Source of the DNA: an uncultured Devosia sp.
GTDB lineage: Bacteria; Pseudomonadota; Alphaproteobacteria; Rhizobiales; Devosiaceae
Length of the DNA stretch: 64,000 nt
Direction: 5' to 3'
Assembly: GCF_963517015.1 (NCBI RefSeq)
Contig: NZ_CAUQDV010000001.1
Span: forward strand, 2,238,001 to 2,302,000
Shown: positions 51,828 through 61,513 of the stretch, piece by piece
How the letters are laid out: each line of letters starts with the position of its first letter
Position numbering within the stretch: position 1 is the first letter of the stretch
The notes under the pieces: generated by a model
The model's input: only the letters and a program-made list of their open reading frames with translations
The model's database searches: none
Told to the model about the DNA's origin: nothing
Position numbers and translations under genes: made by a program

Positions 51828-54533
51828 CTAGCCCAGACCCAGGCGGCGCTGCCACCAGCCGGCCTTCTTCTTGGGCGGCTCGGCCTCGTCGCCGGCCGTC
51901 TCTTCCTTGGGCGCAGCGCTCGAGGAAACCACGATGCCTTCGGCGGGCAGTTCCTTCTTCACGCGGCGCGACTTGGGCGCCTCGGCGGGTGACTCGGGCG
52001 CAGCTTCGGCAACCGGCTCGGCTGCTGCAGGAACAGCTTCGGGGGCTGCCTGGGCCACGGCGACGGCTTCCACCGCTTCACTGGCCTCCGCCTTGGGCTT
52101 GCGGGCCCGTGGCTTGCGCTTGGGCTTTTCCTCGGCAGCCGGTTCGGCAGCAGGGGCTTCGACGGGCGCAGCGTCGACCGGAGCAGCCTCGGCGGTTTCT
52201 TCCACTTTCTTGCGCGTGCGGGGCTTGCGCTTGGGCTTTTCGGCCGGTGCTTCTTCGGCCACGGGAGCAGCAGCTTCCGCGACTTCGGCCACCACGGGGG
52301 CCGCTTCCGGCTCGGCTGCGGCGATCGCATCCTGGGCCAGCAGCTCGTTGGCCACGGCTTCGGTCTGCTGCTCGCTCAGGCCCTCTTCACCGGCAGGCGA
52401 TTCTGCGCGGACGCCGTCCTCACCATCGCGACGGTTGCGACGGCCACCACGGCGACCGCGACGGCGGCGCTTGCGCGGCTCGTCATCGCCATTGGCCTCG
52501 CCGGAGGGAAGCGCGACGTTTTCGTCATCACCCTCTTCGTCGCCGTCTTCAGTCGCCTCGCCTTCGACGGCGGGCGCCTGGGCAGCGCGCTGCTGCTGGG
52601 GACGCTGGCCATTGTCCTCGCGATCGGCACCACCGCGACGGCGGCGACGACGGCGACGGCGACCTTCGCCTTCACCCGCTTCGGAACCGGCTGCAGCGGC
52701 AGCGGGTGCCTCTTCGGCTTCTTCCTCGTCTTCGACAATCTCGTCGTCGATATCATCTTCGATGATGGCACTGTCGACGCGCACGTGTTCGGTGACGCGC
52801 TGGTCGGTATAGGTGTTGACCCGCGCCTCGCCCTTTTCGATGGCGAACTGGTGGCCGGTCATCTTGCCGTCAGCCGTGATGGTGATCGACAGGTTGTTGC
52901 GGATTTCCAGCCCGATCAGCGTTTCGCGCTTGAAGTTGAGCAGGTAGAGGGCGACTTCCACGGGCACGCGGACATTGACCGACTGACCCTGGCGGCGCAG
53001 CACGTGATCCTCGATATGGCGCATGATCATCAGCGCCAGCGACTCGGTCGAGCGAACCAGGCCCGTGCCGTCGCAGATCGGGCACTTGTGGGTCGAGCTT
53101 TCGACGACGCCGAAGCGGATGCGCTGGCGGCTCATTTCCATCAGGCCGAAGTGGCTGATGCGGCCGACCTGGATGCGGGCACGGTCGTCCTTGAGCGCGT
53201 CCTTGAGCTTGCGCTCGACGGCCCGGTTGGACCGGTTCTCCATCATGTCGATGAAGTCGATGACGATCAGGCCGGCCAGATCGCGCAGGCGGAGCTGGCG
53301 GGCGACTTCGTCGGCGGCTTCCAGATTGGTCTGGAGCGCGGTGTCCTCGATATTGTGCTCCTTGGTGGAGCGGCCCGAGTTCACGTCGATCGAGACCAGC
53401 GCTTCAGTCGGGTTGATGACGATATAGCCGCCCGAGGGCAGGGTGACCGTCGGCGAGAACATCGAGTCGAGCTGCGCTTCGATATTGTACTTGGAGAACA
53501 GCGGCTGCTCTTCACGGTAGAGCTGCACGTTCTTGGCGTGGCTCGGCATGATCATGCGCATGAAATCCTTGGCCTCGCGGAAGGCGTCATCGCCCGCCAC
53601 GAAAACCTCGTCGATTTCCTTGTTGTACAGATCGCGAATGGTCCGCTTGATCAGCGAGCCTTCCTCATAGACGAGGCACGGCGCCTGCGACTTGAGGGTC
53701 AGCTCGCGAACCGATTCCCAGAGCCGCATCAGATATTCGAAGTCGCGCTTGACCTCGGCCTTGGTGCGCGAAGCACCGGCCGTACGCAGGATGACGCCCA
53801 TGCCCTGGGGCACTTCGAGGTCCGACGTGATTTCCTTGAGGCGCTTGCGATCGGCTGCATTGGTGATCTTGCGCGAGATGCCACCGCCACGGGCCGTGTT
53901 GGGCATCAGCACGGAGTAACGACCGGCCAGCGACAGATAGGTGGTCAGAGCCGCGCCCTTGTTGCCGCGCTCTTCCTTGACCACCTGCACCAGCATGACC
54001 TGGCGGCGCTTGATGACTTCCTGGATCTTGTAGTGACGGCGATTCTGGCTCTGGCGGCGGCGCTCCGGCACTTCCTCGAGCGCATCGGCGCCACCAATCG
54101 ATTCGACGGGCTCCGAATTGGCGGGCGCCTGCTCGATATGGCTGTCTTCCTCAGTTTCCTGCGGATCGGCCTCGGCGTCGGGCTCGGTCACGCCTTCAGG
54201 CAGCGACACGGTCTCTTCGACGGCTTCGTCGTGGTGCTCGTCCTCGGCCTCTTCGTCGCGCAGCAGGGCTTCGCGGTCGGCAACGGGGATCTGGTAATAG
54301 TCGGGGTGGATTTCGCTGAAGGCGAGGAAACCATGGCGATTGCCGCCATATTCCACGAAAGCGGCCTGCAGCGACGGCTCAACGCGCGTCACCTTGGCGA
54401 GGTAGATATTGCCCCGCAATTGCTGCCGCTGGGCAGATTCGAAGTCGAATTCCTCGATCCTGTTACCGGCGGTGACGACGATCCGTGTTTCTTCCGGGTG
54501 GATGGCATCCACCAGCATTCTCTTGGTAGCCAT
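51828..54533 (-). CDS. rne: ribonuclease E
   Basis: The ATG at 54533 (MATKRMLVDAIHPEE) gives 901 residues; an upstream ATG at 54563 is less likely. The S1 domain is split by a long acidic insert near residues 75-155, as in other alphaproteobacteria. The catalytic core has VSIDVNSGRST and DFIDMMENRSNR with the metal-binding aspartates, and a zinc-link CPICDGTG. The C-terminal 300 residues are low-complexity, with arginine-rich and Glu/Ala/Pro-rich blocks that scaffold a degradosome, ending KKAGWWQRRLGLG. It processes and decays RNA. Confidence 0.96.
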   Translation of the reverse strand: MATKRMLVDAIHPEETRIVVTAGNRIEEFDFESAQRQQLRGNIYLAKVTRVEPSLQAAFVEYGGNRHGFLAFSEIHPDYYQIPVADREALLRDEEAEDEHHDEAVEETVSLPEGVTEPDAEADPQETEEDSHIEQAPANSEPVESIGGADALEEVPERRRQSQNRRHYKIQEVIKRRQVMLVQVVKEERGNKGAALTTYLSLAGRYSVLMPNTARGGGISRKITNAADRKRLKEITSDLEVPQGMGVILRTAGASRTKAEVKRDFEYLMRLWESVRELTLKSQAPCLVYEEGSLIKRTIRDLYNKEIDEVFVAGDDAFREAKDFMRMIMPSHAKNVQLYREEQPLFSKYNIEAQLDSMFSPTVTLPSGGYIVINPTEALVSIDVNSGRSTKEHNIEDTALQTNLEAADEVARQLRLRDLAGLIVIDFIDMMENRSNRAVERKLKDALKDDRARIQVGRISHFGLMEMSRQRIRFGVVESSTHKCPICDGTGLVRSTESLALMIMRHIEDHVLRRQGQSVNVRVPVEVALYLLNFKRETLIGLEIRNNLSITITADGKMTGHQFAIEKGEARVNTYTDQRVTEHVRVDSAIIEDDIDDEIVEDEEEAEEAPAAAAAGSEAGEGEGRRRRRRRRRGGADREDNGQRPQQQRAAQAPAVEGEATEDGDEEGDDENVALPSGEANGDDEPRKRRRRGRRGGRRNRRDGEDGVRAESPAGEEGLSEQQTEAVANELLAQDAIAAAEPEAAPVVAEVAEAAAPVAEEAPAEKPKRKPRTRKKVEETAEAAPVDAAPVEAPAAEPAAEEKPKRKPRARKPKAEASEAVEAVAVAQAAPEAVPAAAEPVAEAAPESPAEAPKSRRVKKELPAEGIVVSSSAAPKEETAGDEAEPPKKKAGWWQRRLGLG

Positions 54534-55101
54534 AATGAACTCCGCGCGCTCGCGCGCCGACAAGCGGACGCCGAGAGATCGGCATCCTTGTGGCGCAGTG
54601 CGAGGCGAATGGTTTGGGATTGGTGGCGCTCTGAAGCTCTGCCTTGCTGGCGCCGGTCGTGATGGTCATGGCCGAAATATGCTGCGTGACAAAGCGGCAA
54701 TCGGTAAATTCGATCGCGTCGCGCTGTGTCCGCTTGCGGGCCATATGACCTCTTCCTATTGGGCTGCCTGACGGCAACCGTCCGGTCCGAACGGACCGAA
54801 ATTCTTATGCGAAGCGCCGGATTTGCCGCTTCTGAACCGGTTTTGCGGGATTTCTCTTCGTCCCGTGTCCCCGGCCACTCTCCGCAACTCTGATCCGGGG
54901 CCTTTCGGCCACGCGAATTGGCTCTGCGGAAAGCATGCGCTTCCCCTTAAGCGTGTAGGGATGTTGGGTGGAATTGGCAACAGGAAAGTCGAAACGGTGG
55001 GTACGCCGAGTTTTCACGCCAGCTTTATTGGCCGCTTGGGCAAATCATCGCATAAGAGCCCACGCGCCGTAGAATCGCCTGACAGGCATGGCTGATGCGG
55101 C
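54534..55101. promoter_or_regulatory. long divergent region between rne and amiC (rne leader)
   Basis: No convincing gene lies in these 568 bases. ORFs here lack ribosome sites. A long rne leader is expected, because RNase E in other bacteria controls its own mRNA through the leader. Small hairpins such as CGGTCCGAACGGACCG (54782-54797) and GGCCTTTCGGCC (54899-54910) are present. Transcripts for amiC must also begin here on the plus strand. Confidence 0.45.
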
Positions 55102-56385
55102 ATGGATGTTTTTGGGGCCGGTCCGATATTGTTGAAATCCCTTCGACTGATCCTTTTGCCGCTCGCCCTGGTCGCCATGACCGGGCTGACGGCCATCTCC
55201 CATGGACAAGAGGCAGCGCCGGCCGCGCCTGCAGCAGCTGTCGCACTGCCCAATGTCATGGATGTGCGCGTTTCGGTAACGCCTGAGCGGTCCCGGCTGA
55301 TCATCGACCTGGCGGCCAAGACCGAATTTGCCATGGTTTCCATATCTGGACCGGACCGGATCGCCATCGACGTGCGCGCGGCGACTTTTTCGGTGCCCGA
55401 ACCTGCAGGTGATCCGGCGGGTGAGGGCGACATGATCTCGGGCTACACGGTCGAGCAGGCGGCGCCGGACCGCGTCCGCACGATTCTGAGCCTTTCCGGA
55501 CCGGCGCAGGTGCAGCAAGCCTATATGCTTGATCCATTCGAGGGGCAGCCGGCACGGCTTGTCGTGGACATCATCCCCGCCACGGCGGAGGAATTCACCG
55601 CCAATGTCGCGCGTGACGCTGCCGCATCGAGCACAGCCAGTCCACCGGTGGCCGATACGTCGACGCCAGCCGGCGGATCGGAAATTGCCATCGACAGCAA
55701 GCCGCTGGTGGTGATTGATCCCGGTCACGGCGGAATCGACAGCGGCGCAGAAGCCTCCAATGGCATCAAGGAAAAGGATATCGTCCTCGCCTTTGCATTG
55801 CGCCTGCAGGAACTGCTGGTCGAATCGGGGCGCTTCGACGTGGCGCTGACCCGCGAGGACGACACTTTCCTTCGCCTCGAAGAGCGCGTTGCCCTGGCCC
55901 GGACCAACAAGGCGGACATTTTCATCTCGCTCCATGCCGACAGTTTCCAGCAGCCCGAGATCCGCGGTGCCAGCGTCTATACGCGCGACGAGAATGCCAC
56001 CGATGTCCTCGACAAGGTGCTGGCGGACAATGAGAACAAGACCGATGTCATCGCCGGCTTTGCCATGCCGCAGATGGCGCCCGAAGTGGTCGATATCCTG
56101 CTCGACCTGATGCGACGCGAGATGCGCCATCAATCCTGGATGGCGGCTCAGGCAATCGTCCATCAGCTCGAGCCGAGTGTGGAGCTGCGTCGGTTCCCGA
56201 TCCGACAGGCCGATTTCTTTGTGCTGCAGGCGCCCGATGTCCCATCGGTACTGATCGAGCTGGGCTTCCTCAGCAATGCCGATGACATGGCCAATCTGCT
56301 GCGTGGCGACTGGCAGGATCGGACGGCCAATGCCCTGGCGCGGGGCATTTCGAGCTACTTCGACAGCCTCAAGCCCGAAGAGTGA
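55102..56385 (+). CDS. amiC: N-acetylmuramoyl-L-alanine amidase with AMIN domain
   Basis: This 427-residue protein has an N-terminal export signal (residues 10-34), an AMIN domain (about 45-145) for septal targeting, and an amidase_3 domain from about residue 205. Zinc ligands are seen in DPGHGGIDSGA and SLHADSFQQ, and a late LIELGFLSNADD carries the catalytic glutamate. It cuts stem peptides from glycan in daughter-cell separation. It lies between rne and the PBP1A gene, a stable order in this bacterial group. Confidence 0.94.
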   Translation: MDVFGAGPILLKSLRLILLPLALVAMTGLTAISHGQEAAPAAPAAAVALPNVMDVRVSVTPERSRLIIDLAAKTEFAMVSISGPDRIAIDVRAATFSVPEPAGDPAGEGDMISGYTVEQAAPDRVRTILSLSGPAQVQQAYMLDPFEGQPARLVVDIIPATAEEFTANVARDAAASSTASPPVADTSTPAGGSEIAIDSKPLVVIDPGHGGIDSGAEASNGIKEKDIVLAFALRLQELLVESGRFDVALTREDDTFLRLEERVALARTNKADIFISLHADSFQQPEIRGASVYTRDENATDVLDKVLADNENKTDVIAGFAMPQMAPEVVDILLDLMRREMRHQSWMAAQAIVHQLEPSVELRRFPIRQADFFVLQAPDVPSVLIELGFLSNADDMANLLRGDWQDRTANALARGISSYFDSLKPEE

Positions 56386-56542
56386 TGTGATAATTCCGCC
56401 ACCCTGCGTGGCAATGGCATGGCGACCGCTACATTCGTGGCGCGATCTGCTATGATTCTGAAGTGAATCCGGTGCGTTTGGGGGCAGGCGCTGCGGTTCG
56501 GATTTGCGGCGTCCAGGCGGGCTGCCGGGAGAGATAGACTAT

Positions 56543-59053
56543 ATGCTGCGCTTGCTCGGTTGGCTTTTCGGTTTTGGGATGTTTGCGGCGCTTGCCGGTA
56601 TCGGCGGCGCAGCCATTTATCTCACAACTGTCGCCGCAGAACTGCCCGACTATACCGTGCTCAAGGACTATCAGCCGCCGGTTACCACGCGCGTGCATGC
56701 GGCCGATGGCACGTTGCTGGCTGAATTTGCCCGTGAGCGGCGCCTGTTCCAGCCGATCGAGACCATGCCGCCCTTGCTGGTACATGCCTTTCTTTCGGCG
56801 GAAGACAAGGATTTCTACAATCACGGCGGTATCGCCATTGACGGTGTGTTCCGCGCCTTGCGTGACAACGTGCTGGCGCGGATGGATGGCAACAGTGCCA
56901 TCCAGGGCGGCGGTTCGTCGATCACGCAGCAGGTCGCCAAGAATTTCCTGCTCAGCTCGGAACAGACCTGGGATCGCAAGATCCAGGAGGCACTCCTCGC
57001 CATCCGCATCGAGTCGACCTTTTCCAAGGACCGCATTCTCGAACTCTATCTCAACGAAATCTTCCTCGGCCTGAACTCCTATGGCGTTGCGGCCGCGGCG
57101 CTCAACTATTTCGACAAGGCGCTCTACGAGCTGACGCTCAGCGAAGCGGCCTATATCGCGGCGCTGCCCAAGGGCCCCAACAATTACCATCCGTTCCGAC
57201 GTCCGCAGGCGGCCATCGAACGCCGCAACTGGGTGATCGATCGCATGGTCGAGAATGGCTATGCGACGCCCGAGGAGGCCGCAGCGGCGAAGAACGAACC
57301 GCTCAATGTCAGCCCGCGTGCCGGTGGCAGCCAGCTTTATCAGGCCGAGTATTTCACCGAGGAAGTGCGCCGCGAACTGGCCAAGCTCTATGGCGAGGAC
57401 CAGCTTTATGGGGGTGGGCTGTCGGTTCGCACCACGCTTGAGCCGCGCCTTCAGGAATATGCCCGCCGGGCATTGATGGATGGGTTGATCTCCTACGACC
57501 ACACCAAGGGTTTCCGTGAGCCTGTCGCCTCGATCGAGATCGGCGAGGACTGGGGTGCCGATGTCGCCAAGATCATTCCGCTCAGCGACGTGCCGGAATG
57601 GCAGCTCGCCGTTGTGCTGGAGATGAATGGCAACGAGGCCCGGATCGGTCTGCGCCCCGACAGCCTCGCGGGCGGCGCGGTTGGCGACGAGCGCACGATC
57701 GGCACGCTCTCGGGCTCGGAAATCAACTGGGTCTCCCAGTCGCTGAGCAGTATCCTCAAGGTCGGGGACGTCGTCTATGTCTCGCCGGTCTCAGGTAAGA
57801 CCGGCATCTATACGCTCGAACAGGTGCCCGAAATCGAAGGCGCGCTTGTTGCCATGGACCCGCGCACCGGTCGCGTGGTTGCGATGGTCGGCGGCTTTTC
57901 CTATGCGCTGAGCGAATTCAATCGTGCCACGCAGGCGCTGCGCCAGCCGGGCTCGTCCTTCAAGCCCATCGTCTACGCGGCTGCTCTGGACAACGGCTAT
58001 ACGCCCGCTTCCGTGGTGCTCGATGCGCCGGTCGAAATCCGCAATGGGGATGGCTCGATCTGGCGTCCGGAAAACTATGCGCAGGAATTTTACGGCCCGC
58101 AGACCCTGCGGCGCGGTATCGAGCGCAGCCGTAACGTCATGACGGTACGTCTCGCCAAGGATATCGGCATGCCGCTGGTCAGCGAGTATGCCCGGCTGTT
58201 CGGCGTCTATGATTCCATGCAGCCGGTGCTCGCCATGGCGCTGGGGGCCGGCGAAACCACCGACATGCGGATGACCGCTGCCTATGCCACCATCGCCAAT
58301 GGTGGGCGCAAGATCGTGCCGACGCTGATCGACCGGGTGCAGGATCGCTATGGCGTGACCGTCTACAAGCACGACCAGCGCCTCTGCCAGGGCTGCGAGG
58401 CGACCTCATGGACGGGGCAGGGCGAGCCGAACATCATCGATACGCGCGAGCAGGTGCTCGACCCGATGACGGCCTACCAGATCACATCGATGATGGAAGG
58501 CGTCGTGCAGCGCGGTACGGCTACGGCTGCCAAGGCGCTGAACCGCCCTGTCGCCGGCAAGACCGGCACCACCAATGATTATAAGGACGCCTGGTTCGTC
58601 GGCTTTACGCCCGAACTCGCTGTCGGTGTCTATGTGGGCTATGATCAACCGCGTTCGATGGGCCGTTCGGTGACGGGCGGGACCTTCTCGGTCAACATCT
58701 TCACCGATTTCATGGCCAAGGCGCTGGAGGGCGAGCCCGCCACGCCATTCGTCAAGCCGGCCGGCATGACGACGGCGTGGATCAATCCCAACTCGGGCGT
58801 CAAGGCTTTCGACGGTGAGGCGGCCATCGAGGAAGCCTTCAAGCCGGGTACCGGCCCCAATTCGATGACCTCGGTCATCGGCATCGACACCAATACCTAT
58901 GACGCCATCCAGCGGCAGCAGATGATGCAGCAGCAGTATGATTCCGGCTTCGTCGACCAGGCCGGCCAGCCGGCGCAACAGGGTGACCCGGTCTATGACC
59001 GGACCACCGGTCAGTGGATCTATCCGGCACCGGGGCGTGGCGGCATGTTCTGA
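56543..59053 (+). CDS. mrcA: penicillin-binding protein 1A
   Basis: The ATG at 56543 gives 836 residues. One N-terminal membrane helix (residues 5-30) is followed by a glycosyltransferase domain with EDKDFYNHGG and GGGSSITQQVAKNFLL. The transpeptidase domain has the SxxK serine in QPGSSFKPIVY, SRN, and the KTGTTNDY triad. It builds and crosslinks peptidoglycan in the periplasm. Its TGA overlaps the next start (TGATG). Confidence 0.96.
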   Translation: MLRLLGWLFGFGMFAALAGIGGAAIYLTTVAAELPDYTVLKDYQPPVTTRVHAADGTLLAEFARERRLFQPIETMPPLLVHAFLSAEDKDFYNHGGIAIDGVFRALRDNVLARMDGNSAIQGGGSSITQQVAKNFLLSSEQTWDRKIQEALLAIRIESTFSKDRILELYLNEIFLGLNSYGVAAAALNYFDKALYELTLSEAAYIAALPKGPNNYHPFRRPQAAIERRNWVIDRMVENGYATPEEAAAAKNEPLNVSPRAGGSQLYQAEYFTEEVRRELAKLYGEDQLYGGGLSVRTTLEPRLQEYARRALMDGLISYDHTKGFREPVASIEIGEDWGADVAKIIPLSDVPEWQLAVVLEMNGNEARIGLRPDSLAGGAVGDERTIGTLSGSEINWVSQSLSSILKVGDVVYVSPVSGKTGIYTLEQVPEIEGALVAMDPRTGRVVAMVGGFSYALSEFNRATQALRQPGSSFKPIVYAAALDNGYTPASVVLDAPVEIRNGDGSIWRPENYAQEFYGPQTLRRGIERSRNVMTVRLAKDIGMPLVSEYARLFGVYDSMQPVLAMALGAGETTDMRMTAAYATIANGGRKIVPTLIDRVQDRYGVTVYKHDQRLCQGCEATSWTGQGEPNIIDTREQVLDPMTAYQITSMMEGVVQRGTATAAKALNRPVAGKTGTTNDYKDAWFVGFTPELAVGVYVGYDQPRSMGRSVTGGTFSVNIFTDFMAKALEGEPATPFVKPAGMTTAWINPNSGVKAFDGEAAIEEAFKPGTGPNSMTSVIGIDTNTYDAIQRQQMMQQQYDSGFVDQAGQPAQQGDPVYDRTTGQWIYPAPGRGGMF

Positions 59054-59547
59054 TGGCCGGCTTTGTCACCTATCCGAACCCAGCGCTCAGCAAGAAGGCA
59101 GCAAACCGCCAGCTTGACGCCAGCATGCTTGCCGCCGGCGCGGCCCTTCTGGCCGCTGCGCAGGAGGTTCAGGCCTATGGACTGGCCGCGGCGCATCTGG
59201 GGTTCGATGAACCGGTGGTTGTCGTCAGCACGGCAACGGATCCAGCACAGCGCGACTATCAGCTGCTCTATAATCCGGAGGTGGTGGGCGTATCCGACGA
59301 GGTCGTGAGCGGCACCGAAGGGTCGGTTTCCATGCCTGGCATCGAAGTCTCCGTCACGCGGCCCGTCAGCGCTGATATTGCCTTCGATCAAGCAAATGGG
59401 ACGCGCGTGACTTCGCGGTTTGACGGATTTGCTGCGCGTGTTGCTCTGCACGAGATAGATCAGGCTAATGGAATTTTCTTCTTGCAGCGTGTCTCTAAGT
59501 TGAAGCGCGACATGGCAATGCGGAAGTTTCAAAAAGCCTTTTCCTGA
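59053..59547 (+). CDS. peptide deformylase-like protein with degenerate active site
   Basis: This 164-residue protein has the peptide deformylase fold pattern, but key residues are changed. Motif 1 reads YGLAAAHLG (usual GxGLAAxQ, here His48). Motif 2 reads EGSVSMPG, where the metal-binding cysteine of EGCLS is Ser91. Motif 3 reads HEIDQANG, where the second metal histidine of HExDH is Gln137. Two of three metal ligands are gone, so deformylase activity is unlikely. It starts within the PBP1A stop (TGATG) and is thus coupled to it. The role is unknown. Confidence 0.85.
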   Translation: MAGFVTYPNPALSKKAANRQLDASMLAAGAALLAAAQEVQAYGLAAAHLGFDEPVVVVSTATDPAQRDYQLLYNPEVVGVSDEVVSGTEGSVSMPGIEVSVTRPVSADIAFDQANGTRVTSRFDGFAARVALHEIDQANGIFFLQRVSKLKRDMAMRKFQKAFS

Positions 59548-59641
59548 TATGGGTTAAGCTGATTTGTTCACTTTCGGTATTTACTTATAATTAGGTGGAG
59601 CTACGTAGAAGATCGGCCCAATCACAGGATTGGGGAAAGTC

Positions 59642-61423
59642 TTGGTTCAGCTCTTCGGCCGCAAGAACAGCGCACAAAAATTCACCGAAAAAGCGACTCT
59701 CGAGGCGCTCAGCCGTTCGCAGGCCGTCATCGAATTCGGCATGGACGGCACTATTCTCAATGCGAACGAGAATTTCCTGCTGGCCATGGGCTACCGAGCC
59801 GAGGAAGTGATCGGACAAAATCACCGGATCTTTCTAGACAACGATCAGGATCTGCCTGGCTACCGCGCCTTCTGGGATCGCTTGCGCGATGGCCAGTTCG
59901 ATGCCGGCGAATACAAGCGTATCGGCAAGAACGGGCGCGAGGTCTGGATTCAAGCGTCGTACAATCCCGTTCTCAACGACGCAGGCAAGCCGTTCAAGAT
60001 CGTCAAATTCGCAACCGACATCACCTCGGCCAAGCTGGCTGCGGCAGATAGCCAGGGTCAGATCGACGCCATCGGCAAGTCGCAGGCTGTCATTGAATTC
60101 ACGGTGACCGGAGAGATCCTCACGGCGAACGAGAATTTCTGCAAGGCGCTGGGCTATCGGCTCGACGAGATCAAAGGCCAATATCACCGGATGTTCGTGC
60201 GGACCGAAGAAGCAGGCAGCCGCGACTATGCCGACTTCTGGTCCCAGTTGGCCCAGGGAAAGTTCCAGGCGGCCGAATATCTCCGCCTCGGCAAGGGCGG
60301 CCGCGAGGTCTGGATCCAGGCGACCTATAACCCGATCTTCGACATGAATGGCGTGCCGTTCAAGGTCGTCAAATATGCCACCGACATTACCGCCAGAAAG
60401 CATGCTGTGCAGCTTCTGGGGGAGGGGCTGGAAATTCTTGCCAAGGGCGACCTGACGGGCTCCATCGAGGAGTCTTTCGTGGGCGAGCTCGAGGACGTGC
60501 GCCACGCCTTCAATGCGACGCTGGCGCAGTTTTCGTCCATCATTTCGCGCCTGCGTGATACCTCCGGTACGCTCAAGCTTGCCACCGGTGACCTGCTGAA
60601 GGGTGCCAACGAACTGGCCGAGCGCACCGAGCGCCAGGCTTCTGCCATCGAGGAAACCTCGGCGGCGATGGAGCAGCTTGCCAGCACGGTCACCGAGAAC
60701 GCCAAACGGGCCGATACCGCGAGCAACAAGTCCCGCAACGTGTCCGAGACGGCCGAGGCAACCGGTACTGTCATGGTGCAGGCCAATACGGCCATGGAGC
60801 GCATCTCGGCCTCGTCCTCGCGCATTTCCAACATCATCGGCATGATCGACGATATCGCCTTCCAGACCAATCTTCTGGCGCTCAATGCGTCTGTGGAAGC
60901 GGCAAGGGCGGGCGATGCCGGCAAGGGCTTTGCCGTGGTGGCCGTCGAAGTTCGCCGCCTGGCACAATCTGCCGCCAGCGCATCGGGCGATGTGAAGGCG
61001 CTGATCGAGCAGTCGGCGTCGGAAGTGGCAACCGGTAGCAAGCTTGTGGCCGAAGCCACCGGAAAGCTCACCGCCATGGTGGATGGCGTCAAGGAAAACA
61101 ACCACTTGATCGAAGGCATCGCCCAGGCAAGCCAGGAACAGTCCAGTGCGATCGATCAGGTCACTGTCGCCATCCGCGAAATGGACCAGATGACCCAGCA
61201 CAATGCGGCCATGGTCGAGGAGACCAATGCCGCGGTCGAACGAACCGAGGCACAGGCCTCCGAACTCGACCAGATTGTCGATGTCTTCGTGACCACCCAG
61301 ACCACAAGCCGTGTCGACAGGACCGTACCCCCGCGACCCGCAAACCAGACGAGAAAGTCGGCCCCGCGTGCCTATCTGACGGAAGGTTCGGCGGCGATTT
61401 CGGCGGACTGGAACGAGTTCTAG
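59642..61423 (+). CDS. soluble methyl-accepting chemotaxis protein with tandem PAS domains
   Basis: The TTG at 59642, five bases after GGGGA, gives 593 residues; TTG at 59630 would add four. No membrane helix is present. Two PAS domains (about 15-125 and 140-255) are similar to each other, sharing GREVWIQA and YNP segments. A HAMP-like link is followed by the MCP signalling domain with the hairpin tip IDDIAFQTNLLALNASVEAA. It should sense a cytoplasmic signal (redox, oxygen or ligand) and signal to CheA. Confidence 0.9.
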   Translation: MVQLFGRKNSAQKFTEKATLEALSRSQAVIEFGMDGTILNANENFLLAMGYRAEEVIGQNHRIFLDNDQDLPGYRAFWDRLRDGQFDAGEYKRIGKNGREVWIQASYNPVLNDAGKPFKIVKFATDITSAKLAAADSQGQIDAIGKSQAVIEFTVTGEILTANENFCKALGYRLDEIKGQYHRMFVRTEEAGSRDYADFWSQLAQGKFQAAEYLRLGKGGREVWIQATYNPIFDMNGVPFKVVKYATDITARKHAVQLLGEGLEILAKGDLTGSIEESFVGELEDVRHAFNATLAQFSSIISRLRDTSGTLKLATGDLLKGANELAERTERQASAIEETSAAMEQLASTVTENAKRADTASNKSRNVSETAEATGTVMVQANTAMERISASSSRISNIIGMIDDIAFQTNLLALNASVEAARAGDAGKGFAVVAVEVRRLAQSAASASGDVKALIEQSASEVATGSKLVAEATGKLTAMVDGVKENNHLIEGIAQASQEQSSAIDQVTVAIREMDQMTQHNAAMVEETNAAVERTEAQASELDQIVDVFVTTQTTSRVDRTVPPRPANQTRKSAPRAYLTEGSAAISADWNEF

Positions 61424-61513
61424 CACCGCCCGCGGCGGAACTTCGGCTGGTGGCGGGTTGATCCTGCCACTGGCCTCGTCTACATGCACCATCGAACAAT
61501 GATGGGTAGCATT

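Noticed and set aside
52785..54662. Plus-strand ORF of 625 codons opposite rne
   Set aside because: Shadow of the RNase E catalytic core; no start signal and no domain.
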